From contig NZ_JBHOQV010000153.1 of the NCBI RefSeq assembly GCF_042408735.1, positions 45,898 to 109,897 of the forward strand: a stretch of DNA of 64,000 bases, read 5' to 3'. Shown here one piece after another: positions 43,762-51,881 of the stretch. Made by a program: the position numbers and the translations under genes. Source of the stretch: Thermogemmatispora sp042408735 (GTDB taxonomy: Bacteria; Chloroflexota; Ktedonobacteria; Ktedonobacterales; Ktedonobacteraceae). The notes beneath the pieces were generated by a model, which searched no databases, was not told the origin of the DNA, and saw only the letters and a program-made list of their open reading frames with translations. Numbering within the stretch: position 1 is the first letter of the stretch; the number at the start of each line of letters is the position of its first letter.

Positions 43762-44445
43762 TCAAGCGGCCTGGGCGGCGAGCTGGCCGCGAACGATGCG
43801 AGCCAGGCGCTTGTAAGCCAGGCTCAGCAGGGAGGCGTGGCGTCCCCGCTCTGCCGGGTCTGCCGGAAGCTCGCGCTGATACTGCTGCAAATCGATGCCG
43901 ACCTCGAGAAAGGCACGCTGGAGAACTGTCGGCTGTGGACCAAAGTGCATGCGATTGGCCAGATCTATCAGGAGGGCAGTGCGCTGCTTCTCAGGAAAGT
44001 TGACAATCTCGCGCGCCAGGAAGGAGAAGAGCCATTCCTCGAAGACGCGATCGAGAGCGGCCTCGAACTGATCAGGATCTGGGGAGAGCAGACTGGCGCG
44101 CTGAGAGGCGCAATCGTGCTGTATAATATAGATGAGGCAATGATCGCGACGCCAGAGGTCGCGAAAGCAATTGTAGGCTACCATCAGGCTCAGGTGCTCT
44201 AACGAATCGATAGGTGCCACCTCTCCTCGCTCGGCTCGTCGCGCGTAGTGGATCAGGCGCATCATGGTCTCCTGGACGATATCGGTCACGATCTCCTCGC
44301 GTTGTCTGGACCAGGAAGAGAGAGAGGAGGAGTGGACCCAGTGCGCTACTCTAGGGCGTAGGAGGCAGTAGAGCTGCTCCCAAGGCATATCGCCGCCAGG
44401 AGCATCGCGCGAGCTGAGGCAGGAAGAAGTAGAAAGCAGAGTCAT
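43762..44445 (-). CDS. Sigma-70-like protein with degenerate region 4
   Basis: 227 residues from ATG 44445, with AAAGGAAG six bases upstream. The middle resembles sigma region 2: a helix EEIVTDIVQETMMRLIHYARR, an acidic-basic linker and LSLMVAYNCFRDLWRRDHCL, which matches the core-binding and -10 recognition helices of ECF-type sigmas. The C-terminal half (REIVNFPEKQRTALLIDLANRM ... YKRLARIVRGQL) carries the remnants of region 4 (PEKQRTALLI) but a long insertion of about 45 residues replaces the usual helix-turn-helix. It may be a specialised alternative sigma or a divergent relative without promoter recognition. No anti-sigma gene is adjacent. Pentanucleotide tracts flank it on both sides. 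Confidence 0.7.
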   Translation of the reverse strand: MTLLSTSSCLSSRDAPGGDMPWEQLYCLLRPRVAHWVHSSSLSSWSRQREEIVTDIVQETMMRLIHYARRAERGEVAPIDSLEHLSLMVAYNCFRDLWRRDHCLIYIIQHDCASQRASLLSPDPDQFEAALDRVFEEWLFSFLAREIVNFPEKQRTALLIDLANRMHFGPQPTVLQRAFLEVGIDLQQYQRELPADPAERGRHASLLSLAYKRLARIVRGQLAAQAA

Positions 44446-44517
44446 AAGCGCTTCCTTTCGCCTCTGACCAGCAGAGGTCAGCCTACGCATCAGAATCGCG
44501 AAACGGGCCTCTGGGCG

Positions 44518-44567
44518 GAGCGAGCCAGGCCGAGCTGAGCCGAACCGAACCGGGCCGAGTCGGGCGA
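44518..44567. repeat. Pentanucleotide (CCGAR)n tract upstream of the sigma-like gene
   Basis: About eight imperfect 5-bp units such as CCGAG, CCGAA, CCGAA, CCGGG, CCGAG, CCGGG, 70 bp before the start of the sigma-like gene. Units of the same length lie downstream of the gene at 43568. Confidence 0.6.
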
Positions 44568-44814
44568 TGACACGCCGCGAGAGCGAGCCGGGCGAACGGG
44601 GCGCAGCGGCCCAGACAGCAGTGCCCAGTGCCCAGCGCCTTCCCCTCTTGTCCTGATCCCTGCCACGCGAGCGAGCAATCGGCCCCTGAACCAGGAGAAG
44701 GAGCTAAATATAAAGAAATCTGGGAAAGCATCCAGATAATCTTAGTATGCATCAGTAGTATACAGCAGGAAACTTCGCTCTGTCAAGAGGAGTCTTCCAG
44801 AGAAGTCATAAAAG

Positions 44815-44843
44815 TTGACATAGAGCTAAGGTTTCGTTATAAT
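44815..44843 (+). promoter_or_regulatory. Consensus promoter of the MerR/GGDEF-like regulator
   Basis: TTGACA (44815-44820), exactly 17 bp, TATAAT (44838-44843), both hexamers perfect. The predicted start is near 44850, leaving a ~230-nt leader. Confidence 0.85.
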
Positions 44844-44871
44844 AGAAACATGGGAGCATAGGGACGGTAAA

Positions 44872-44943
44872 ATGTTTGTCATTGTTACAACGTTTCCTGC
44901 ACTTGCGCCATGCATTGTCGGTGGCCGGAGGAGTGGGTGGTAG
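44872..44943 (+). CDS. Possible 23-residue leader peptide
   Basis: The first longer ATG after the consensus promoter opens a 23-codon frame ending in TAG, with AGGGACGG about five bases upstream. The peptide is hydrophobic at its start (MFVIVTTFPALAP) and ends in basic and Trp residues. A regulatory upstream ORF is possible; no clear attenuator hairpin was found, so it may be chance. Confidence 0.3.
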   Translation: MFVIVTTFPALAPCIVGGRRSGW

Positions 44944-45082
44944 GTAGCTTGCTTGCCGAGCCTGTTGTTAGCAGTTCGTGCGCGTGTGGGCAGCCTGGTA
45001 TGGGCGCTTCGATGGCCGGCCAGTCTGCCTGTCACTATTGGAGAACGACGCTTCCCCTGGTGAAGCAGGAGAGGAGGACAGG

Positions 45083-47335
45083 ATGGATGATCGTGTGCTC
45101 CAGAGCATTCGCAGGCATCTGCAGCAGCCGGAGACCTGGGAGAGGATTCGCGGGTATCTCCAGCTCGTCAGCGAAAAGTTGACGGTGACCATTGGTGAGG
45201 CGGCCCAGCTCTTCGATTTTACGGAGAACCAGCTTCGCGACTGGGAAGAGCGTGGCCTGCTGCGCCCTTTGCGCTCTCGTCCGAATACGGGTCAGCGGCG
45301 CTATCCTCCTACGGAGCTAGAGAAGTTAGCTGTTATTCGTGACCTGCTCAACGCGGGCTATCCGCCTGGGGCTATTCCGCTCAACATTGCCGAGCTTTGG
45401 CATTCGCTGGGGCCTGCCAGTTTGAATGGCGAGGGCAGCGTAGGGACTGGTGGCCATCCGGCGGGCGCCCCTTTGCCTCTGGATCGGCGCGTGGCCCAGA
45501 CTGACGCCGCCGTCCTCTGGCGCTATTTTGCCAGTCAGGCGCTTCATCACGCCCTCTTGCTCCTCTGTGAGGACCTCTCTCACGGCCACGCTGCCATTCT
45601 GCTGCCGCGTCACGCCCCCGAGGATGGCCTTCTCAAGCCGCCGCGCCTGCCCGAGGAGCTGACGCGGATTGGCGAGTCCCTGGTCGGCTGGCTCAGCCAC
45701 GGTCGCACGCTTCATCTCTTTCTTGAGCCTTGTCCGGCCTTCGAGTACCCCAGCGATTTCCGCGTGCAGCCCCTGCTTGCCGAGGGAGAAACTCGGCCCG
45801 CCGACCCTACCTTGCTGGTTGTTCCGCGCCAGATGCACCCGCTGAACCTGCAGCGCCCAGTTGTCCATACTGTTCGCCGCCTGCTCGCCCCGCTCTATAG
45901 CTGTGCTGGCCAGTGGATGGCCTATTTCGCACCTGAGCCGCGTAACTGGCTCTATCCTGCGCGCGCCTTTCCCAGGGGCATAGATCCCTCAGATCCGCTG
46001 CTCAATGGCCTGATGGACCTGATTATCAGTCTGGGGGGACAGACGCCTACGGGTGGCGATCGCTGGCATTGCTCCTGTCTGCTGGTGCCTGAAGACCCCT
46101 TGGCCCCGCCGGGGCAGCAGGTCCTGATGGTTATGGCCTGCAGCCGCAATTCGCCCCATCGCGCTGGCCAGTCGCGCATCTTTCCCAATGAGAGCTATAT
46201 CTATTTCCGCGCGCTGCGCTCCCCCTATCTCCTTTATCGCCCTCGCCTGGCGATCCGCGACAGCGCGGGCCTCTCGCAATGGCCTGAGCAATTTGGCGAC
46301 GGCGGCTCGGCGGTGGCCATCCCCATCGGCTGCCTGTCCGGTCCAGCTCTGGGGGTCCTCTACGTCTTCGCCCTTGCCCAGGAGGCTTTTTCCGAGGACG
46401 ATCTGCGCTTGTTGCGTCTCATGGGCCTCATTGTGGAGGATCTGCTGCTGCTCTATCGCGCCCGACTTGAGGCCATGCAGGGCCTGGAGCAGTTGGTCAA
46501 AGCTCCCGAGGTGGTGAACGACTCCTTCATCAATTTCCTCTCCGAGAACGAGTTTATCCGCGACCTGGAGACTCTGCTGGCACACCTGCAGCGGCAGAGT
46601 GCCCGGGCCGACCATGAGGCTGGCGGGCTGGAGGTGGGAGCGGGAACCGGTCAGGACCGGTGGGAGGCAGGCTTGACCGGGGAAGGTGAAGGCAGGCCGT
46701 TGCCGGCTCTCTCCTCGGCGGCCAGCGGACCCGCAGGGCTGCTCTACCTCTTCCCGCTGCGCGAGGTGAGAGAGCTGGAGACCCTGTCGATTATTGCCCT
46801 CGATATCGATAACCAGGGCCAGATTATCCGCCGTTATGGGGAGTTGGCTCTGCGCAATCTGACTCAGGCGATCGGTCAGCGTATTCAGCGCCAGCTTGTC
46901 GACTGCCGCCTTTACTATATCTATGGCGGACGCTTCTATCTGCTCCTCAAGAATATTTCCTTAGAACGGGCGCGCCAGATCGCTCAAACTCTGCACCAGG
47001 CCCTGCGGCGCCCTTATCGGGTCGAACTCTTGCAGCAGTCGGTCTGGCAGTTGGAGCCGCCCGAAACCAGTGTGGAGCTGCCGGATGTAAGCGTGCGCCT
47101 CGGGGTGACGCTCTACCCGCGGGCCAAGCTGGTCGAGTTGCTCCAGCGCTATGCGGCAGCCCCAACCTCAACCCTGGCCGAGGTGCGCAGTCTCATTGTC
47201 GGCGATCTCGACCAGGCCCTCAGTCTGGGTCAGGAGGAAGGCGGCGATTGCGTGATCAGTTGGGACCCCCAGGCCGAGGATCGTGGTCCCCATGTGCGAC
47301 GCTTTATCCGGCTTGAGACCGCCAGCGGATCCTGA
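45083..47335 (+). CDS. MerR-type regulator with GAF-like region and degenerate GGDEF domain
   Basis: 750 residues from ATG 45083, which has GAGGAGGACAGG directly upstream; the frame stays open to 44978. Residues ~35-105 form a MerR winged helix (VTIGEAAQLFDFTENQLRDWEERGLLRPLRS ... RRYPPTELEKLAVI). The central ~380 residues look like a GAF-type sensor (LLVPEDPLAPPGQQVLMVM, then AIPIGCLSGPALGVLYVFALA). The C-terminal ~190 residues follow a diguanylate cyclase layout (SIIALDIDNQGQIIRRYGELALRNL ... ARQIAQTLHQALR), but the GGDEF signature reads YGGRFYLL, so catalysis is unlikely and it may bind a ligand instead. Its promoter has consensus hexamers. A DNA-binding transcription factor with a sensory domain is the best reading; the target is unknown. 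Confidence 0.85.
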   Translation: MDDRVLQSIRRHLQQPETWERIRGYLQLVSEKLTVTIGEAAQLFDFTENQLRDWEERGLLRPLRSRPNTGQRRYPPTELEKLAVIRDLLNAGYPPGAIPLNIAELWHSLGPASLNGEGSVGTGGHPAGAPLPLDRRVAQTDAAVLWRYFASQALHHALLLLCEDLSHGHAAILLPRHAPEDGLLKPPRLPEELTRIGESLVGWLSHGRTLHLFLEPCPAFEYPSDFRVQPLLAEGETRPADPTLLVVPRQMHPLNLQRPVVHTVRRLLAPLYSCAGQWMAYFAPEPRNWLYPARAFPRGIDPSDPLLNGLMDLIISLGGQTPTGGDRWHCSCLLVPEDPLAPPGQQVLMVMACSRNSPHRAGQSRIFPNESYIYFRALRSPYLLYRPRLAIRDSAGLSQWPEQFGDGGSAVAIPIGCLSGPALGVLYVFALAQEAFSEDDLRLLRLMGLIVEDLLLLYRARLEAMQGLEQLVKAPEVVNDSFINFLSENEFIRDLETLLAHLQRQSARADHEAGGLEVGAGTGQDRWEAGLTGEGEGRPLPALSSAASGPAGLLYLFPLREVRELETLSIIALDIDNQGQIIRRYGELALRNLTQAIGQRIQRQLVDCRLYYIYGGRFYLLLKNISLERARQIAQTLHQALRRPYRVELLQQSVWQLEPPETSVELPDVSVRLGVTLYPRAKLVELLQRYAAAPTSTLAEVRSLIVGDLDQALSLGQEEGGDCVISWDPQAEDRGPHVRRFIRLETASGS

Positions 47336-47363
47336 CGGCCTGATCTGCGCTGGTGGGTACGAT

Positions 47364-47407
47364 CGGGTGAGTCGGCCTCTTTGATCCCGACTCGCCCGCC
47401 CTTTTTC
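47364..47407 (+). terminator. Intrinsic terminator of the MerR/GGDEF-like gene
   Basis: 12-bp stem CGGGTGAGTCGG/CCGACTCGCCCG (47364-47375 with 47387-47398), 11-nt loop, followed by CCCTTTTTCTTCCC. Confidence 0.9.
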
Positions 47408-47733
47408 TTCCCTTTCCTCTTCTTCTCCTATTCGCCTCGCTCAGTCGCCCAGGCCCAGGTTCCCCCTATTGATTGGGTTGGGGCACAGTGTCCGCTTTCC
47501 TCCTCGCCTCCGCCACGAATTTTTGGGTTCTCCTTTCTGCCAACGGTACCGCAAGCGTTTCCTGGGCAGAATGGCGGCGAAAAGTTGTCTTCCCGAAACG
47601 TTATATTCATGTGAAAATGTTATTTAAAGGCAAAGGCTGTAACACAAGAAAACCCGTGCTAGATCCTCCACTTCGTTATACAAGACGGCAGCTGAAGGGG
47701 CGCGGGAACCCGTGAGGTTGGAAAGGAGTTGGT

Positions 47734-48387
47734 ATGATGGCGCTCAAAGTATTGCTCCTTGGGAGGCCGGGGAGCGGCAAGACGACGGCGGCCCAATATT
47801 TTCTCCAGCGAGCCGCTCGGGCTGGTCTGTCTGCCACGCATGTCGACGACTATGACCTGCTGGCCGAGAAGTGCCAGGCCGATCGTGAGCAGCGTCGTTT
47901 TCGTCCGCTCATCGTCAATGGTCGCCACTGTGGCTTCGATGTGCTGGATTTCAGCGTGATGGACGAGGTACTCGTTGAGGCAGAAGCTCGCGTTGAGCGA
48001 TATCTTGCGCGTTATCCCGATAATGGGCTGGCTATGCTTGAGTTTGCCCGCGACGATTACCGGCGTGCCCTTCGCCTGTTCAACCCCAGCTTTCTGCGCA
48101 ATGCCCGGCTCCTCTACTTTCGCATCGATGTCGAGACAGCTATTCAGCGCGTTCGCCAGCGCTACTGTCGCACTGGCTGCCAGCTCGTCTCTGAGCAGAT
48201 TCTGCGCAGCTATTACCGCGATGACGGCTTTGTCGAGCAGCTCTCTCTCATTCAAAAAGATTTCCCCTTGAATCAAGCTATAGAAATCTGTGACAATAAT
48301 GAAACTTTACAGCTGTTTTTACAGCGCCTTGAGCGCTTCTTCCAGCTACTCCTGAAGCAGGAGGCGCGGGCCGGCCTACCTTCCTGA
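47734..48387 (+). CDS. P-loop nucleoside/nucleotide kinase-like ATPase
   Basis: 217-residue P-loop protein with Walker A GRPGSGKTTAAQYF near the N-terminus, a possible acidic metal site HVDDYDLL, and a Lys/Arg-rich C-terminal half with FRIDVETAIQRVRQRY, similar to adenylate/nucleoside kinase or guanylate-kinase-type folds. It has no clear lid or substrate motif, so I leave the substrate open. ATG 47734 has AAAGGAG five bases upstream. The upstream region 47408-47733 is AT-rich near 47590-47660 and probably contains its promoter, though no hexamer pair of correct spacing was found. Confidence 0.7.
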   Translation: MMALKVLLLGRPGSGKTTAAQYFLQRAARAGLSATHVDDYDLLAEKCQADREQRRFRPLIVNGRHCGFDVLDFSVMDEVLVEAEARVERYLARYPDNGLAMLEFARDDYRRALRLFNPSFLRNARLLYFRIDVETAIQRVRQRYCRTGCQLVSEQILRSYYRDDGFVEQLSLIQKDFPLNQAIEICDNNETLQLFLQRLERFFQLLLKQEARAGLPS

Positions 48388-48607
48388 GGGCTGTTCCGGC
48401 TGACCGCCTCTCCACCCGCCAGCCTGGCACTTCCGCCCTGGCCGGCTGGTGGGTGGAGGGACCGCTGGGGCGGAGAGGCTGACCCCAAAAGAGGACGGGC
48501 GCGGCTGTGGTGCCCGTGAGACAGGGAGGCAACCTTGCCGCGCCCGCCGCCCGCCTGAGAGGGAGGCTCTGACTGGTTCTGCCTGCTCTCTTCGGTGACC
48601 CGGGTGT

Positions 48608-49879
48608 TCAGGCGCCGACCGTCTTTGGCTGGAAGCGGAAGAGGGCCAGGCCGAGAACAAAGCAGAGGAGGCCGTAGATGATCAGAGCCGCGACGTTGGG
48701 CAGCACCTCAGCCAGCGTGCGCCCGCTGATCATCAGACCGTTGAGGGCCTCCATCGCCCAGGCCACGATGCCAACGTGGGCCACAACCTGGAGCCATTGT
48801 GGCTCCAGCCACAGCGGCCACCAGGCCCCACCGATGGCCGAGGTCGTTAAGGTAACGATGATCAGCACCAGGGGGAGCTGTCGGCGTGTGCGAACCAGCG
48901 AGACGAGCAGGATGCCGAAGCCCGTCATGGCGAAGCTGGCTGCCACCAGCAGAACGATCACGCCCGGCCAGTTGCTGACATGCAGCTTAAAGATGAGGCT
49001 GCCGACCGCGAAGAGAACCAGCAGTTGCAGCATGGTCACCACGAACTGCGTCAGCAGCTTCCCCCCGAGCAGGGCATAGCGTCGCACAGGAGCGATGAGC
49101 AGGCGGCGTAAAGTACCGCTCTCGCGCTCTTCTAGAATGCTGCCCGCCACCGACTGCAGGCCAAAGAGGGCGAAGAGGATGGCGTAGCCAGGCAGGGCCA
49201 CATCGAAAACGTTGACCTGGGCGGGAACATTGCCCGCATGCAGACTGGCCACCTGGGCCGGGGGCACCACCTTCAGGCTGGCCGCTCCTACCTGGCTAGC
49301 GATCATCTGTGGGTCAACGCTGCCCGGCGCGCAGCGATTGCCCGGCTGCTGACAGACGCGCTCGACCGCCTGAACGGCGGCGCTACCGGCAAAAGTTGCT
49401 GTGGCGAGCTGCCCAACTGTGCTCGTGACCAGGTTCTGCACGATAGCGCTGTTCGCATTGTTATTGCTTGGAACTGTGTAGATCTGAACCAGATTCTGGG
49501 TCGGCTCACCCCGCGCGGCTGCCTCTTGCAGTCTGGCGGTTGTGCCTGCCGGAATGACAACGCCGGTCACAGACCCCTGACCGGCGGCCACGGCCTGCTG
49601 TACGCCGGCGGTGTCGCTATAGTGTGTCAATTGAATCGTTAGTTGCGAGCTGTGTAGATCCAGGGCCTTCACAACCGTCTGACCGACCAGACCGTGATCC
49701 TGATCGCTGACCGCTACCTGGATCGTAATGGTAGACTGGCTATTGCCGTAGACGCCGCTGAGGGCGAAGCCAACTGTGGCGACCAATACCAAAGGCACCA
49801 GCAGCATCATGATCAGCGCCGATCGGTCTCTAAAGGTCTGTAGCAGATCTTTTTTCATGATTGAGAGCATAGCGTGCAT
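48608..49879 (-). CDS. ABC-2 type exporter permease (YhgE/NodJ-like)
   Basis: 423-residue membrane subunit of an ABC exporter with one N-terminal helix (ALIMMLLVPLVLVATVGFALSG), a large ~190-residue extracytoplasmic loop and five or so C-terminal helices (YAILFALFGLQSVAGSIL, FVVTMLQLLVLFAVGSLIF, VIVLLVAASFAMTGFGILLVSLV, and ALIIYGLLCFVLGLALFRF). This topology is that of the ABC2_membrane_3/YhgE group, which exports antibiotics or lipids. GGAGG lies 11 bases before ATG 49879; ATG 49870 and 49858 are alternatives. The ATPase gene lies 102 bp upstream on the same strand. Confidence 0.9.
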   Translation of the reverse strand: MHAMLSIMKKDLLQTFRDRSALIMMLLVPLVLVATVGFALSGVYGNSQSTITIQVAVSDQDHGLVGQTVVKALDLHSSQLTIQLTHYSDTAGVQQAVAAGQGSVTGVVIPAGTTARLQEAAARGEPTQNLVQIYTVPSNNNANSAIVQNLVTSTVGQLATATFAGSAAVQAVERVCQQPGNRCAPGSVDPQMIASQVGAASLKVVPPAQVASLHAGNVPAQVNVFDVALPGYAILFALFGLQSVAGSILEERESGTLRRLLIAPVRRYALLGGKLLTQFVVTMLQLLVLFAVGSLIFKLHVSNWPGVIVLLVAASFAMTGFGILLVSLVRTRRQLPLVLIIVTLTTSAIGGAWWPLWLEPQWLQVVAHVGIVAWAMEALNGLMISGRTLAEVLPNVAALIIYGLLCFVLGLALFRFQPKTVGA

Positions 49880-49981
49880 AGCCGTTCCATCCTCCTACTA
49901 TCTGGCCGCGCCTCTCGGGGAGGGCCTTACATCGATCGGCAGCCCCCTGAGCAGAACTGGCAGACCCGGCCAGGACCAGAG

Positions 49982-50815
49982 CTAGAGATCTCGCAGGGTC
50001 TTGCCGGTCAACTGGATGAACAGCTCCTGTAGACCGTGGGGGCGATAGACGATGCGCGACTGATCGCGCATGGCCAGGAGCTGCTCCAGGGTTCCCAGGG
50101 CGATGATGCGTCCCTCATCCATGATGGCTATGCGCCGACAGAGCCGCTCGGCCTCTTCCATGTAGTGGGTCGTATAGAGCACCGTAGTACCGTCGGCGGC
50201 CAACTTCTCGATGTTCTCAAAGATGTGCTCGCGCGACTGCGGATCGACGCCGACCGTTGGCTCATCCAGGAGCAGGACGCGCGGGCGGTGCATCAGTGCC
50301 ACCGCGAAGTTGAGCCGGCGCAGCATGCCGCCGGAAAAGTTCTTCAACGGCTCCTTGCGGCGCTCGTGAAGGCCGACAAAGTGCAGCACTTCCTCGGCCC
50401 GTGCGCGGCGCTCGGGGGCCGGCACGCCGTAGAGCGAGGCAAAGAAATCGAGGTTCTCCAGAGCGTTCAGGTCGCGATAGAGAGCGATCTCCTGGGGAAC
50501 TACTCCTAGCAGACGCTTAACGGCCTGCGCCTCGCGGCTGACGGAGTAGCCGCCGATGAGAGCCTCGCCCTCGTCTGGCCTCAAGTATCCGCAGAGGATA
50601 TTAATGATGGTGCTCTTACCGGCCCCATTAGGCCCGAGCAAGCCAAAGATCTCACCCGCCTGGATGCTAAAGGAGACACCCTTAACGGCCTCCAGCTTCC
50701 CAAAACGCTTGACGAGATTGCGTGCCTCGACAAGGTTGTTGGCCGTCCTCTCCTCAGCCGCTACCGATGTGGCGTAAGCCTCGCCTTCGCTGTGCGTTTC
50801 TCTCTTGTCTGTCAC
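49982..50815 (-). CDS. ABC exporter ATP-binding protein
   Basis: 277-residue ABC ATPase: Walker A GPNGAGKSTIINIL, Q-loop VPQEIALY, signature FSGGMLRRLNFAV, Walker B VLLLDEPTVGVD and H-loop YTTHYMEEAERL. It starts with GTG 50815, has AGGAGG 12-13 bases upstream, and ends with the family pattern LQELFIQLTGKTLR. It precedes the permease gene (102 bp gap) and is probably co-transcribed. The substrate of the exporter is unknown. A weak extended -10 on the minus strand lies near 50939. Confidence 0.93.
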   Translation of the reverse strand: MTDKRETHSEGEAYATSVAAEERTANNLVEARNLVKRFGKLEAVKGVSFSIQAGEIFGLLGPNGAGKSTIINILCGYLRPDEGEALIGGYSVSREAQAVKRLLGVVPQEIALYRDLNALENLDFFASLYGVPAPERRARAEEVLHFVGLHERRKEPLKNFSGGMLRRLNFAVALMHRPRVLLLDEPTVGVDPQSREHIFENIEKLAADGTTVLYTTHYMEEAERLCRRIAIMDEGRIIALGTLEQLLAMRDQSRIVYRPHGLQELFIQLTGKTLRDL

Positions 50816-51089
50816 TCCCTGACACCTCCTCTCGACAGATGTCTTGGTATCCCTTTTTCCGCAGGTCGATCAATATTTCTCTTCTTGTTCTTGAGGGTGG
50901 GTAGCGCCTGGCCGTAGCCCGAGTTAGTCTGTGAGGGTAGTATAGAGAACGACAGGGCTGCGAAGGAAGGATCGAACTGCCTATTTTAGAGGTGGTCTCT
51001 GGATGCGTTTATGCCTATGACGAAAGTCATGGTAGGGGAAAGGTCGCGCAGAGGGACAGCGCGCGGAGAGGAGAGGGCGACCCCGGCCG

Positions 51090-51098
51090 TGGTATACT
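51090..51098 (+). promoter_or_regulatory. Extended -10 promoter of the zinc-ribbon gene
   Basis: TGGTATACT, an extended -10 with no evident -35, about 75 bp before ATG 51174. The remainder of the divergent gap 50816-51089 holds no gene. Confidence 0.5.
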
Positions 51099-51173
51099 AA
51101 ACTGGCCGATTGCCTACTGAGCTGAGCTACTGAGAGCCGACCACTCTGAAGGAGCAGAGAAAGGGAGAGAGCT

Positions 51174-51842
51174 ATGCGTTGCCCCTATTGTGGTCAGGTA
51201 AATGCGGACAGCGCAAGATACTGCCTGCGCTGTGGAAGGGCCATTGGCACGGCGCAACGGCCACCGCTGCCGCCACAAGCGCCAGCCCGTATGGAGCCTA
51301 TCAGCGCGCCATTGCCTGCTGTGGCCAGGCCGGCAAGGGGGGGCCAGCAGGCGTCCCCACCGGGAGCAGGTCCCATCGAAGCGGCACCTCTCTCAGTGAC
51401 CCCAGCGGCAGGGTTAGTCGAGCCAGAGGCGCTTCCCAAACCTCCAGAGGGCTTCCCACCCAAGACGCTGGCGCAGCTACGGGAGCTGGCGGCGGCGGCC
51501 CTGGCCTACAAGGTGGGAAGCGAGGAACGCGAGGCCGGCAACAAAAAAGTCGTTGAGATTATCTATCCCCCTTGTCCCGCCTGGCAGCAGGTTGCCACCC
51601 TCTATCAAGCCCTCATCGAGCACGACGACGAGCGTTATGGGACGGTGGTGATCCGCGGCTTTCATGAAGAGAGCGATCTGCGCTTTGCCTTCAATAATGG
51701 ACGGCTCACCTTTGATCGGCAGGTACGTCTGGGAGATCAGCTTATCCGACGCTATCTGATCGAAACCCATCGTGGCTTCGAGATCAACTCGGTGCGCATC
51801 GTGCTCACAGAGGAACTGCCCGCTGAGCAGCTGCGCCCTTAG
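51174..51842 (+). CDS. Zinc-ribbon protein of unknown function
   Basis: 222 residues. The N-terminus MRCPYCGQVNADSARYCLRCGRAI is a zinc ribbon with two CxxC pairs. A Pro/Ala-rich linker (residues ~30-95) leads to a C-terminal alpha/beta domain (KVVEIIYPPCPAWQQVATLY ... YGTVVIRGFHEESDLRFAFNNGRL ... RGFEINSVRIVLTEEL), unknown to me. Similar zinc-ribbon heads occur on the WD40 kinase of this window. The protein is soluble. The stop is 39 bp before the pyrimidine phosphorylase start, so the two may be one unit. Confidence 0.75.
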   Translation: MRCPYCGQVNADSARYCLRCGRAIGTAQRPPLPPQAPARMEPISAPLPAVARPARGGQQASPPGAGPIEAAPLSVTPAAGLVEPEALPKPPEGFPPKTLAQLRELAAAALAYKVGSEEREAGNKKVVEIIYPPCPAWQQVATLYQALIEHDDERYGTVVIRGFHEESDLRFAFNNGRLTFDRQVRLGDQLIRRYLIETHRGFEINSVRIVLTEELPAEQLRP

Positions 51843-51881
51843 CAAGGCGACGATAACTCTGCGAAGGGATCGCGAGACAGT

